From positions 1-64,000 of IMG/VR virus record IMGVR_UViG_3300042987_000557: a DNA stretch of 64,000 bases. The stretch is one strand, 5' to 3'. A program made the translations under genes and the position numbers. The notes below the pieces were generated by a model. That model had not been told where the DNA came from and made no database searches. It saw only the letters and a list, made by a program, of their open reading frames with translations. How positions within the stretch are numbered: the stretch's first letter is position 1; the number at the start of each line of letters is the position of its first letter. This DNA is from a virus. Positions 54,401-62,822 of the stretch are shown in pieces.

Positions 54401-57022
54401 GGATGTACGTAGCGTTTGTTGCTCAGCTAGTAGTGCATCCCTTTCTTGTTTAACCTGTTCAATAGTACGTTTGCCTGTGGCTAACTCTTGTAGTTTTGCT
54501 TGGGCTAACGCTATATCGTTCTGTAGGCTATCAATAGACTTTTGAAGTTTATCTTGAGAGAAAGTTTTATATTGCCTGTCCTGTGCTAGACGTTGCGCTA
54601 CTACGTTATACCCACCAGCATAAAGTTTGGTAAGCAGATCGTTTAAATCAACCACATTTTGAGGCGCACCCGATTTACGACCGGCATTGTCAGGCGAAAA
54701 ACCTGCCGCACGTATACGCTCAAACAATTGCCCAATCAGATCGTTTACTGTATTAAGCACCCCCGACGCAGGGCCACTGTTTTTAATTTCGTTACTATAC
54801 TGCCGCAGTAATGCAGCTTCCTTTGCTGAAGTAGTACGGAACGTATCAGCCAGCGTACCTTTTAACTTTGACTCAGTAGTTGCTGGAGCTTCAAAAGCTT
54901 GCAGTTTTTGAGTAATAAAATCGACAGACTTTTGATCGCTTTTAACCTTACCCCGCAGTGGACCTTGCAGTCTGTTTAATATACCTTCACCAAAAGCTAC
55001 AGCCTGTGGGTTTGGTAGGGCTATAAGGCGTTGCGCTAAGTCATACTCTTGCTGTTCAAACTCATTAAAAGGTTGCGCGACTTCAGTAGGAGGAGCTTCA
55101 GCAGGTTTTTTAGCGGCTCTTTCAGTGCGGTCGGCTTTAGCCCACTGCCCCATAAGCGTATCAATCTGTTCGCCAAGTGCGTCGTATTTAGCACGGGCTT
55201 TACTTTTGACAGCAGGGACTCTGCCGTTCTTCGTTAGCAAAGCTAGTCTTTGCTGCTCAAGGTCTCTTATTTCGTCTTGTAGTTGATCGGCAGTTTTGGC
55301 GGCAGGGGTAGGGGCACCTGCCACTTCTGTTCCTTCAGCAGGCGCTGCTGCTCCCTCTTCTTTTGCTTGCTGGGCTTCGGTGGCTTCAGTGGCACTGGGG
55401 GTTTCCTCTTCCTTTAATCTACGTGCGTCGTTAACAATTTCACGCACAATATCAACATCATCTTGGGTGTATGTTGCGTTGGGGTCTACGAATAATGTAC
55501 GGAACTCACCCGCAGCTACAGGATCAATCGTTGCGTATTCGTCGAGTAGAGTATCGATTTCCTTGCGTACATCTAATGCAGGAGGCGGTGCTCCCTCTCC
55601 CTGTACAGGCTCCACAGCAGGAACCGAAGGCACTCCCACTGAAGGTGGCTCAGCTCCTGCAACTCCTTCGGGGGCAAGTGTTCGTTCGGGTCTTCCAGAA
55701 ATTGGAATGCCCTCTCCACTAATCGTAGGGGAAGGTCGTTGACTAGGTGGTATGGTGACATCGCGTTCTCCTGCACCAATCTTTGGTATGGCTTTCCGTG
55801 CTTCACTAGCAACAAATGAAGCACCCCCAAGAGTGCCCGTTTGAAGTATTGTTTGTATAACAGTATCCGCTAACTGCTTAACAAGATCAGTCGCGGTAGC
55901 ATCGGGGGTAAGACCTATACCGGGGGTTGTTTCAACACCAAACTGTGCTGTCGTAGTCGCCATTTCTGCGGGGACTTCTTTGGCTATAGCTTTACCAAAA
56001 TATTCCGCTAGCTTGCTAGTAGGCACACCTTTAGCAGCGGCACGTATACCTGCTAAAGTTTCCCCTAGACCATACCGTTCAAACACAACTTCTGCTGCGG
56101 CCATTAGCCCAGCGCGAGCAGCAGCCTCTTGAGGACTAAGTTCTGCACGCTTACCTGCGGAATATTCTTGTCCAAATACAAGATTACCCATGTACATTAA
56201 TGCAGGTGCTGAACCCCCCAATACCCCAAGCACTAACCCCGGTGCTTGTTGGACAATTGAGTTAACCGCACCTTCAAACCCAGCCGCTAACGTAGAACCT
56301 TTAGGGTCGCCTAGCTGTTTTAAAAAGGTGTCGGATTGACGCCCTATACGTTCATAGTATTTAGAAGCTTCTGTATCTCCAGTTAAATCAGTTACTGCCT
56401 CCGCAGCCCCCGCAAATCCTTGCTTGATGCCAGTAACGCCACGAACGCCAGCCCTAGCAAGAAGTCCTTCTGTAGCTAATAGCTTGCGTGTCTCTATAGC
56501 TTCAGTTGTTTCAGGTGGGGTCTCTTGAGCAACCGCTAAAGGCGTAGGTGGTAGCCCTAGCTCCATCTCCTGTTGCGCTCTGAGCTGTGCAACTTGGTAA
56601 TCGGCACCTCGCCGTATAAGTTCTTCAGCTCTTGCTTCTCGTCTAGGGTCTAATGATTTAGTTGAAGGTGCAGCAGGCTTAAACCGACGGTACTCTTCAT
56701 CAATAGCGCGAGCTACGCTACCAACATAGTCGTCACGCCCCATTAGTTCAAGCCGAGCTTCTGGCGTAGAAATGTCGTACAGACTACGAATTTTGTCGTA
56801 TTCACCTCGGCTAACAGGAGCGCCCATCGCTTGAATCAACGGTGTCGGCTCAGCTTTGTAACCCTCCATTACCGAACGTTTTCGCTTCGGGCCTTCTGTC
56901 GGTGCAGTCGGTGCAAACGCCGACTCCATGCCAGTGATAGGTTCAGGTTGAGCAAAAGACTCCAAAGGTACAAACGTGTACTTTTGCTCTTCTTCCTCTA
57001 AAGGTACGAACCTATATTTCAT
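48467..57022 (-). CDS. Giant polyvalent internal virion protein (2851 aa, PLxRFG type)
   Basis: Likely ejected with the DNA. Regions by rough residue: N-terminal disordered with YRFVPLE/YTFVPLE; ~250-400 small hydrophobic helices; coiled coil ~570-1020; zincin IIHEILHHLERL ~1150; ADP-ribosyltransferase-like (ART-PolyVal) VDKDGNPLVLYRGI...VFASDSPNVSATYG ~1340-1365; second zincin ALHELIHAAMM ~1620; Pro/Gln linker ~1790; PLRRFG ~2044; membrane-like segment (LLGILGVTFLFGG..) ~2545-2575; C-terminus ends YRFVPLK. These polyvalent proteins carry several effector domains that act on the host at entry. Confidence 0.8.
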   Translation of the reverse strand: MKYRFVPLEEEEQKYTFVPLESFAQPEPITGMESAFAPTAPTEGPKRKRSVMEGYKAEPTPLIQAMGAPVSRGEYDKIRSLYDISTPEARLELMGRDDYVGSVARAIDEEYRRFKPAAPSTKSLDPRREARAEELIRRGADYQVAQLRAQQEMELGLPPTPLAVAQETPPETTEAIETRKLLATEGLLARAGVRGVTGIKQGFAGAAEAVTDLTGDTEASKYYERIGRQSDTFLKQLGDPKGSTLAAGFEGAVNSIVQQAPGLVLGVLGGSAPALMYMGNLVFGQEYSAGKRAELSPQEAAARAGLMAAAEVVFERYGLGETLAGIRAAAKGVPTSKLAEYFGKAIAKEVPAEMATTTAQFGVETTPGIGLTPDATATDLVKQLADTVIQTILQTGTLGGASFVASEARKAIPKIGAGERDVTIPPSQRPSPTISGEGIPISGRPERTLAPEGVAGAEPPSVGVPSVPAVEPVQGEGAPPPALDVRKEIDTLLDEYATIDPVAAGEFRTLFVDPNATYTQDDVDIVREIVNDARRLKEEETPSATEATEAQQAKEEGAAAPAEGTEVAGAPTPAAKTADQLQDEIRDLEQQRLALLTKNGRVPAVKSKARAKYDALGEQIDTLMGQWAKADRTERAAKKPAEAPPTEVAQPFNEFEQQEYDLAQRLIALPNPQAVAFGEGILNRLQGPLRGKVKSDQKSVDFITQKLQAFEAPATTESKLKGTLADTFRTTSAKEAALLRQYSNEIKNSGPASGVLNTVNDLIGQLFERIRAAGFSPDNAGRKSGAPQNVVDLNDLLTKLYAGGYNVVAQRLAQDRQYKTFSQDKLQKSIDSLQNDIALAQAKLQELATGKRTIEQVKQERDALLAEQQTLRTSTGKPPAVRSPARRKYDALTERINQLYDEELRLTPKEPIKVEEVTTKDLQDRVAAIKESIAETEAELAAATEDGSIEALENKLDALEKDLKNAQLDLREKIEAQREEGLLDIVEILLGGDEFQSGTSKKRAYIDNVGGAYNSQGEYIGNVLVTNPSLRRAVAKYYKQLKAGKITAEQYAEEVNRIYEETKQDKEATDLVRGQYNFRERMLRALRLGELPRVGVELAEWFISQNPSLINDLAISIQQAKKEGPFAGAAGVYLPLPRIVRLFVGSVKDTTIIHEILHHLERLMPEEAQSAIRKMWLTSLVDRLKRNIPDAERRYLALIHKHEMGGGDAQALKQAMEMVSKGQIPYQMYQYINPSEFWAVNATEIVKGRYGGTFSVIARIKQWLSELVEKAKELFALPSNAPLIRALDSLAKADGSYKSEHLLAKNLESYQSIVSGANDANESDFAPITAVESPETLRQWFGDSKIVDKDGNPLVLYRGIRGNAEGALNAEPREGYNVFASDSPNVSATYGMPDEFHGIPGSIVPIYVKADKLIEFPVTVNSNGSRTFDKVEFDRRARFLGPGEVLVARQVVDVGPMASEAYTVDPEKLFSYPSDIYALGRGTPVKSAVGVKSAQAAQAAQAASSKYEPDPAEAALIESNLENKTLIQVGDWLTNNGPNAAYRMIARAATRKLRQMQRAGVTFGFKIVHLGDMVPPGFAYSGRGYTHTMFGGVNKGTTNVYINGSDVTGRSGVAFYVALHELIHAAMMSTIRLGRLKSINNVDLQNTDLHRSVKALYDVYGAIITHINNRKKTVPFDQLTEIEQEAIKNGNNAFDDPDEIISWALTWPEMQKYLDSIPYKNTKRSLWGAFVVAIRKLLNLPDTADTALSEILQVSDELFNADIKELKNVARIKGESLALAGPPSGQQPQQPQQPQFPKPSPPGVSPTTGVPFNQPPPTPPGGQPPIVAGKKRPRAARGPISGKSPWRTAEDVKNTLVGTLNNALKTRMPWGKGVGNLVPSLWNSANNKLRRAFLFSATLRQLADVTRYKFPQLLAAINIVDNMTSFRLSKLGEAQIIAKDWLDAQNKKPEQSTLTGKIMLDATINGKDPDKGPTGLAKLDAAWASLDPEFQDIYRRVRDYFHNNLKEMIREMKKRVIHLPKAERQAALRKINEQFGPDKLIYPYFPLRRFGEYWFQVGKGNFKEFYEFESEVTRELSRLARIDELKKGNAQQRALAETVRHGAGISELYSKNLASTQILQDVQDLIDSIVPPTGATSTKTAQEVRKELQDSLNQLIYIMLPQQSMRKMFINRNAVQGASGDMLRVFTDVAVHSAYQMARFKYGETFINNINRAREYVAGAFKSDTAAVYDDFIKELEARTKTVLSAEDKSFLAKAAGTAGTFVFFSMLSSPFTALLNTLGFAVFTGSKLGGKYGYTEASEVMLKNMGRYWQTAPGRMLKPAAKGLMFQMQFPSIVEGGKLSPLLQRAADRFIAEGQINVSLTNDIFDLTERPSELYTTRYNILKKILGGLFHQSERANREVALMSAFELEYNRLLNSPKRDTLGAIERDANGNPVTYTPDEAFEEAIQEAKQIAGLTLGDFSRQMKSRLFSNVPLSVLLKFKQYAFMATYNYLRALQLSVSPLFDKKELDDIRDRLVQEKIPQAEIDQRMKDIKQFRRDIAKQSGKELLGILGVTFLFGGVEAMPFFWILLPAMFLMLASDDDKEDEELSYLNWFRNWADERLGGMSFARGPVSQLIGGSLSERVSLDPLSMFYRDGRYSPDVVEGLIQDVIANAGPVVGLAMNWAEAAKLFGEGQYSRAWEKILPALFAKPLQAYRYGTEGATTRSGEEQLAAEKFSEWMLVMQAVGLQPEELALKQKSVIQAKEYEQKVLAKETGLLNRLWLERNNDKGFDAALDRALQFYEKYPDMLPEDGDFSEKLMTSFEVRAEQIAEAEAYGARIDKRLRERLAPMLEYGQPKSKEPEYRFVPLK

Positions 57023-58854
57023 CGCTGCATATAACCTTTTAAAGCCCCATCAGCGCCATAAACTTCCCACCCTTTATCTGGAACATATGCACCTAATTTA
57101 GTATTGGCAGGTAGGTTAGTAGGTTTGGGAGGCGTAACGGCAGGTTTCTCTGATGACGCAGAAGCTAAAATTTTAGGTAAATCTTTATCAACTTTTTGTG
57201 TAAGATACTGTTCAGCCTCGGCAGTTTTCCCCTGCTTTATAAGATCCTTATACTTTCTATCCATCAGGCGTATTCTATTTTCAAGCTTACTTCTTTTGTC
57301 TTCCCTTTCAGTATCAGCACGAGAAGCAGCAGCCCCAGCGATCATCTCTCTCGGCGCTGCTTGACGCATCTGCCTCTGCGTCTTATCACTAGCCATAACC
57401 ATAAGCTCAGTGTCGGACTTGTCAGCGTACTCAGGATCACCTGCATCTCTTAGCCGTTTAAATTCAGCATAATTTGTATCGGTAGCACGCGCATACTCAG
57501 AACGACGGTCGCCGCCATACGCCGCAGTTGTACGCTCAACTTGCTCAAGACTTCCCAATGTAGAAGCAATCTGTCGTAGGTTCTGTCCAGCTTGTTGCGC
57601 CTTTTCACGTAAGCTACCGTACTCGCCGTTTACAAGCGAGTTAAACGTAGAGGCACGACGATCAAGCACTTTCTGCTCAGCAGCTTCTTTGCGAGCCAAG
57701 GCATCGCGGTACGCAGCTTCGGTCTTGTCAGATCTCTGCAAAGCATCCTGATTAGCTGCACGCTCAAGCGCCTGCTGCTCTTTCTTAAGCTGCATGCTTA
57801 GTTTCTGGATCTCGCGGATATCTTTACCAAACTCTTGTGCCGCTTCGCTACCACCTTTACCTATGTTGACGAAGGCATAAGGTGACGTACCACCAAGGAT
57901 GTTAAGACCTGCTTTGAGTATCGCCATATCAGCAGCTTCTTTACGCTGCGTTTTTAGCCCTTCACGTTCAGTCTCATACTCTGCCTTTTGCGTAGCTGTC
58001 AGGTTCGGGTCATAACCAAACTTTTTAGCAGCTTCTAACTGTTCAGTAGCAATCTTATCCCTATCAGGCGCTTCTATATTAACATCTGGATACATCTCTT
58101 TAGCTTGAGTTCGCAAAGCTGCGTAGTCTGGCTTTGAAATATCTATCGGTTGGTTTAGTTGCTGTAATGCGTTTTGGAGGCTTATACCCGGTCCGCGCAC
58201 ACCTTCTCCCGTAGCGGGAGGCGTCGCTGTCGGCGTAGCGGCAGGTAAAGCGGCGGGTGCAGCCGTCTTACCACTAGCAGCGTTTAATGCAGCTTGAATT
58301 TCCGCAATCTTTTCTGGACGTTCGCCATTAGCTATCGCAGACTGCAACAACCTTTGCAGTAAAAATACTTCTGTGGGTGCTTGTACGGGGTTACCTGTCT
58401 GAAACCGCTGCACATCACCGCCACCAGCAAATGCAATCATGCCGCCATCAGCATAGTCAAACATGTTGTCAGGCACGGGTAGGCCGGAGATGCCACGCTC
58501 CATCGCAGGTGACGGCACTTGGTTATTACTAATAGCAACTTGACCGCCGTAGGCCATACGTGTTGGGGGTTGTTGCGGCGCGGCTTGGGGGGCCATAGCA
58601 GACATGCCCATCGGTTGTGGAGGCGGTGCCATCCCAACATCCTGAGCTACGGTAGAACCGGACGGTGGTTGAGTGTTTGCAGCAACAATCCGTTGGATCG
58701 TCATCATTGCCATAAGCGCCGTCGTGGGGTCAATCTTTCCCGCAGCAGCGTCCATCTTTAGGCGTTGCACGTTAGATCCATAGGTAGCAACAATATCGCC
58801 AACCGTACGATCTGCGGTCCTATTAACGGCTTTTTCTAGTGTCCGAAGGCTCAT
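57019..58854 (-). CDS. Internal virion protein with MAYGG/FAGGG motifs (611 aa)
   Basis: The N-terminal helical segment is followed by Pro/Gln/Met-rich disorder, short motifs TRMAYGGQVAIS and YADGGMIAFAGGG (~98-150), then a long helical/coiled-coil body. Such proteins fill the place of T7/P22 ejection proteins in aquatic podoviruses. It overlaps the giant gene's start by 4 nt (ATGA), so the two are produced together. Confidence 0.65.
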   Translation of the reverse strand: MSLRTLEKAVNRTADRTVGDIVATYGSNVQRLKMDAAAGKIDPTTALMAMMTIQRIVAANTQPPSGSTVAQDVGMAPPPQPMGMSAMAPQAAPQQPPTRMAYGGQVAISNNQVPSPAMERGISGLPVPDNMFDYADGGMIAFAGGGDVQRFQTGNPVQAPTEVFLLQRLLQSAIANGERPEKIAEIQAALNAASGKTAAPAALPAATPTATPPATGEGVRGPGISLQNALQQLNQPIDISKPDYAALRTQAKEMYPDVNIEAPDRDKIATEQLEAAKKFGYDPNLTATQKAEYETEREGLKTQRKEAADMAILKAGLNILGGTSPYAFVNIGKGGSEAAQEFGKDIREIQKLSMQLKKEQQALERAANQDALQRSDKTEAAYRDALARKEAAEQKVLDRRASTFNSLVNGEYGSLREKAQQAGQNLRQIASTLGSLEQVERTTAAYGGDRRSEYARATDTNYAEFKRLRDAGDPEYADKSDTELMVMASDKTQRQMRQAAPREMIAGAAASRADTEREDKRSKLENRIRLMDRKYKDLIKQGKTAEAEQYLTQKVDKDLPKILASASSEKPAVTPPKPTNLPANTKLGAYVPDKGWEVYGADGALKGYMQR

Positions 58855-59978
58855 TTAGCACCCCCGCCAAGCATGTTATACAGCCCAATCCCTGTCAAGC
58901 CCAAGCCAGTCAATTGACTAGCAAAGCTCGGTGGGGGCGTTGTCGTTGTCTGCGTTGCCGCACTCAGTGGTATACCACGCAGTAGGTTAGAAAGTTGACC
59001 AACTTGTGTCTGCCCGTACTGTGCTTGGTCGATAAGTGACTGTCTCTGGGCATCCATCTGCTGCTGTTGAAGCGCACGCTGTAAGTCACCAAAGGCACCC
59101 TGCGTTTTAAGTACGTCAAGCTGACCTGCAAGTTGTTGTGTGCCAAGCTGACCAAACGTACCTGCCAACCCACCAAGTCCTTGAGCTGCACCCATCCTAG
59201 TCTGTGCGGCCTGCTGCTGCGCTGCCTGATTAGCAAGTTGCGCCTGTAGAGACTGACCAGCACCAAGTTGTTGAACACCAAGTGCAGCTTGTAAGTTCTG
59301 TCCACCAACACCCATCTGTGCCGCACGATCTCGCTCAAACTGGGCTTGAGCGTTTTCAAACGCAGACTGTAGACCTCTAGCCTGAATATCCCCAAGTTGT
59401 GATTGCAGTCCAGACTCACGTTGGCCTTGGAGTAATGTTTGTCGCGCACCCCCATAAGTGCCTTGACGCGCCGCAGCAAGATTTTGTCCTAACTGTGCTT
59501 CTTTAGCTGCTTTGATTGCTGCCGCTTGCTGTCGATCAACCACCGACTGCATGTAAGGTGACATGTACTGTTTGGCAATATCGCTCGAAAACGTTTGCGG
59601 CCCAGCCATCTGATACGTTGTTAGGTCAGGCGCGGCAACACCTTGTGCTTGAAACCCTTGCAGCCCTTGCAGACCAGCAGCGGCAGCTTGCCCCGCCTGT
59701 ACTCCCAACCCGTACTGGTCAGGTATACCCATCTGGCTAACAGTCTGTCCGACTTGCTTTTGGAGTGGAGAAAGCCCCGCAACAGAGCCAGCACCCATTA
59801 ACCCCGCTTCAAATACAGGAGCGTACTGTGCAAGGTAGGCTTCTTGTCCTGAATACCCACCAGGATAAATAGCACCAATGCCCCTTGCAATTAACCCCGT
59901 GTCTGGCGTTGTGTAAAACGGCTCAAGGACTTTGGGAATATCTGGGGATATATTTTGGACTGTAGATGTAGTAGACAT
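58851..59978 (-). CDS. Putative DNA-ejection (internal virion) protein (375 aa)
   Basis: Gln/Ala/Gly-rich with a long helical core (YMSPYMQSVVDRQQAAAIKA, FENAQAQFERDRAAQ, ANQAAQQQAAQTRMGAAQGL) and a hydrophobic C-terminal helix (LTGLGLTGIGLYNMLGGG). This pattern is typical of proteins at the podoviral 'ejectosome' position. Overlaps the next gene (ATGA). Confidence 0.65.
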   Translation of the reverse strand: MSTTSTVQNISPDIPKVLEPFYTTPDTGLIARGIGAIYPGGYSGQEAYLAQYAPVFEAGLMGAGSVAGLSPLQKQVGQTVSQMGIPDQYGLGVQAGQAAAAGLQGLQGFQAQGVAAPDLTTYQMAGPQTFSSDIAKQYMSPYMQSVVDRQQAAAIKAAKEAQLGQNLAAARQGTYGGARQTLLQGQRESGLQSQLGDIQARGLQSAFENAQAQFERDRAAQMGVGGQNLQAALGVQQLGAGQSLQAQLANQAAQQQAAQTRMGAAQGLGGLAGTFGQLGTQQLAGQLDVLKTQGAFGDLQRALQQQQMDAQRQSLIDQAQYGQTQVGQLSNLLRGIPLSAATQTTTTPPPSFASQLTGLGLTGIGLYNMLGGGAK

Positions 59979-59988
59979 AATGCGTTCC

Positions 59989-62814
59989 TCAAGCAGGCAT
60001 CATACGGCCCATATTGATTTCGGGCGGTTGTCTTGTTGTGCCATGTCGTGCTTTTCTAACTCGATCCATCATGGCGTAAAGTTTCTTAGACCCAGCGTTA
60101 CTGGAGCCGTTACCTAGATCTGCAACAACATCGGCAGGGATCACAAACTCTCCATCGGCAAGACGAGCCTCTTGAACACCCTCGATGGTAGCAGGCACAC
60201 TATCACTCATGCCATCCCCTGCGCCATTTATTGTGCGAGGTTCGTTAGCAGGCCCAGTGGCACCTCCAGCAACCATAGCGGCAATCTCACCGCCCCCAGC
60301 GACATTGACACTACCTAATGTACTAGCGAATAGTTGACGGTACTGTTCCTCACGTTTCTTTCTTTCATCTTCTTCAGCTTGAATCTGCATCTGTTGACGT
60401 GTAGCTTCATCCATACCACTGATAGACATCGTTGGTAAAAACGTAGTGGCTGCTGCTTGGAATGGAGTCATACCGGCTGCGGCTTTAAATGCTTCTCCTG
60501 CACCGGGGGCATTGGTGGCTAGGTTTTTAGCACCTTCAAATAAAGTCGTTCCTCTATCTGCTATGGCACTCATACCCCTTGATACTATATTTTCGGCAGC
60601 AGGTACTGCTGTTTGCGCGGCAGTTTGCCCTGCGTTTTGAAACATAATAGATTTAGCAGCGTCCCCAGCGATAGCTGGTGCAGTTTGTGTAGGAATATTT
60701 TTAGCAACTTCTCCTGCTATATCAGTAGTAAGTCCCTTAGCAACCTCGCCAGGAACAGTGCTAGTAGCCGCTGCACCTGCATCAGCAGCACCCGTTAAAC
60801 CTTTGCCTAACTGTCCTAACCCGTAGGAAGCAATACCCGTTAACAGCCCACGCTTCCAGTTAAATTTTTCGCCTGGACCCCCCATACCACCAGAGATTCC
60901 ACCGACAAGCGCACCGGCTAACGGCCCACCAAGTAACGATGCAGCAATACCCAAAATAGGGCCAGCTTTCTTAAATAACTTTCTCCAACTGAAGTACTCA
61001 GGCAAGCCAGTCTGTGGATTTATAGTCCCCGCACCACCCATCGCTTGTAGCATCTGAGCTTCTTCGGGACTGATGTGGGCTAGCATCGTGTCGCCAAACC
61101 GACCTTTCTGCGCCATTTCTTCTGCGTAGCCCTTCATGGCAATACTACCTAGCCCACGACCGACACCACCACCTTCGGCGTATTGGTATAGAGGACGAAT
61201 TCTATTACCGCGCTCATCAAACATTGTTGCCGGAGCTGTACTCTCAAACATAGAAGCTGGGAAATACTCAGCACCTGTACGACCCTGTCGCACCATCAGC
61301 ATACGTTCTGCTAACGCATCAATACCTTTATCCCTAGCCTCACGTTCAGCAGTTTCTAGTAGCGGATTGAATACGACATTTCGTGGTAATGATTCTCTGT
61401 AGCCAGCTAATACTTTTTGTACGGCTGGTGTGAACATATAGTTTTCGTCAACGTATTCTGGCAATCCAAAATCGCTCAACGAATACTTAGCCATTTCTTT
61501 AGGTGCAGTAACTTCTTTCCCTTCTGCAAATGCAATTGGCCCACCCATGTTTTTTGTTACAGGAGCGATAACTGAATTACCCGCAGCTAACTGACCAAGA
61601 TTTCCAAGATCCCGTGGAGCTTGTATCACATCAAGCGTATCAAAAGTAGTCTTTAAAGTAGGCGCAGTAGCGGTTGATACATACGACGGCAAAGTTGTAG
61701 ATGCTCCTGCAAGCATCGTAGAGCCTGGAGGTTTGTAGCCTATACTTTGTAGATAGTTAAGGTTTGCGTCTGTTAGCCCAATCGAAGCTAGCTGTGTTGG
61801 AGTTACACGGTTAGCATTTGCCCAAGCAACTTTTTGAGCATCACTAAAGTTTGCAAAATTAGGGGGGAGTGCCGTATTAATACCTACATCCAAAGCAGCC
61901 TGTAGCCCAGACTTTGTAAACGGCTGCGCCGCAATTGCGGCTCTTGCAGCAGCAAGTCCTCTTTCAGCAGCAGGTCGTGCAAGCAGTTGAGGTTGGTTAG
62001 CTTGGAAAACAGCGTTGGCTTGCGCCCTTGCCGCAAAATCTTCCATTGATATTTGAGGAACAATACGCCCTTCGTTCTTACCGATATTGTTGTAATGCCA
62101 TTGAGCATACGATTCGACGGTAGGGAAACGCGGGTCTTGAAACTGATTCTTTAACTTCTCCCACTCAGCCTGCAACCCAGGCACCATCTTCCCGTACGCC
62201 GTCCAATCAGGGACAGTGTTTGTTGTGGCCGTAGTGGTTGTAGTACCCCCTGTACCCCCTGTAGTGGTTGTAGTACCCCCTGTACCCCCTGTAGTGGTTG
62301 TAGTACCCCCTGTAGTACCCCCTGTAGTACCACCTGTAGTACCACCTGTAGTACCACCTGTAGTATCACCTGTAGTACCCCCTGTAGTACCCCCTGTAGT
62401 ACCCCCTGTAGTGGTTGTAGTACCCCCTGTAGTACCCCCTGTAGTGGTTGTAGTACCCCCTGTAGTACCCCCTGTATCCGCAGGCTCAATATACCCAGGT
62501 ATACCCTCTTGTTGAACTTGTGCGCGGACTTCAGGGGGAGAGAAATCCCTACCCGCTAATGCTGCTTGGATTGTATTAGCAGATAATTGCCCACCAAAAG
62601 CTTGTGAAATTGTTTCAGCAAGCTCAGTATTTGTTAGAAGCGGATTTCCAAGGATAGCTCTAAGTCCCGCAGCTTCTTGTAGCGTCACACCAGAACCAGA
62701 CCAATAGGCTTGTGCTGCGGCATCGGCTAACTGTTTGAGTTGCGACTGAGTATATAAAGGAGCGTCTATTGGATCACCTTCAATAGCACGTCTGTCTGTA
62801 GAAGTTATAGCCAT
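59989..62814 (-). CDS. Internal virion protein with Thr/Gly repeat linker (941 aa)
   Basis: N-terminal helical domain (~1-110), then an ~85-residue Thr-Gly-only linker (~113-197), a helical segment, the motif NMGGPIAFAEGKEV, YAEGGGVGRGLGSIAMKGYA, a hydrophobic Gly/Ala-rich region (GPILGIAASLLGGPLAGALV) and a conserved C-terminus (GMSDSVPATIEGVQEARLAD, GEFVIPADVVADLGNGSSNA, KLYAMMDRVRKARHG). I associate this end with internal or tail proteins of aquatic podoviruses. The linker DNA is a tandem repeat prone to length change. Confidence 0.65.
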   Translation of the reverse strand: MAITSTDRRAIEGDPIDAPLYTQSQLKQLADAAAQAYWSGSGVTLQEAAGLRAILGNPLLTNTELAETISQAFGGQLSANTIQAALAGRDFSPPEVRAQVQQEGIPGYIEPADTGGTTGGTTTTTGGTTGGTTTTTGGTTGGTTGGTTGDTTGGTTGGTTGGTTGGTTGGTTTTTGGTGGTTTTTGGTGGTTTTTATTNTVPDWTAYGKMVPGLQAEWEKLKNQFQDPRFPTVESYAQWHYNNIGKNEGRIVPQISMEDFAARAQANAVFQANQPQLLARPAAERGLAAARAAIAAQPFTKSGLQAALDVGINTALPPNFANFSDAQKVAWANANRVTPTQLASIGLTDANLNYLQSIGYKPPGSTMLAGASTTLPSYVSTATAPTLKTTFDTLDVIQAPRDLGNLGQLAAGNSVIAPVTKNMGGPIAFAEGKEVTAPKEMAKYSLSDFGLPEYVDENYMFTPAVQKVLAGYRESLPRNVVFNPLLETAEREARDKGIDALAERMLMVRQGRTGAEYFPASMFESTAPATMFDERGNRIRPLYQYAEGGGVGRGLGSIAMKGYAEEMAQKGRFGDTMLAHISPEEAQMLQAMGGAGTINPQTGLPEYFSWRKLFKKAGPILGIAASLLGGPLAGALVGGISGGMGGPGEKFNWKRGLLTGIASYGLGQLGKGLTGAADAGAAATSTVPGEVAKGLTTDIAGEVAKNIPTQTAPAIAGDAAKSIMFQNAGQTAAQTAVPAAENIVSRGMSAIADRGTTLFEGAKNLATNAPGAGEAFKAAAGMTPFQAAATTFLPTMSISGMDEATRQQMQIQAEEDERKKREEQYRQLFASTLGSVNVAGGGEIAAMVAGGATGPANEPRTINGAGDGMSDSVPATIEGVQEARLADGEFVIPADVVADLGNGSSNAGSKKLYAMMDRVRKARHGTTRQPPEINMGRMMPA
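62225..62477. repeat. Coding tandem repeat (GTAGTACCCCCT-type units)
   Basis: About 250 bp of 9- and 12-bp units such as GTAGTACCCCCT and GTAGTGGTT, all multiples of three, encoding Thr-Gly repeats in the leftward frame. Slippage would change linker length without frameshift. Other frames stay open only because the units lack stops. Confidence 0.9.
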
Positions 62815-62822
62815 GATTTACC

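Noticed and set aside
55296-55742. Long rightward open frame opposite the giant protein gene.
   Set aside because: It is a shadow of the Ala/Pro/Glu-rich coding strand and lacks a ribosome site or phage-like protein features.
62216-62515. Val/Pro-rich open frame opposite the Thr-Gly linker, and a second leftward frame at 62151-62489.
   Set aside because: Both stay open only because the repeat units are multiples of three without stop codons.
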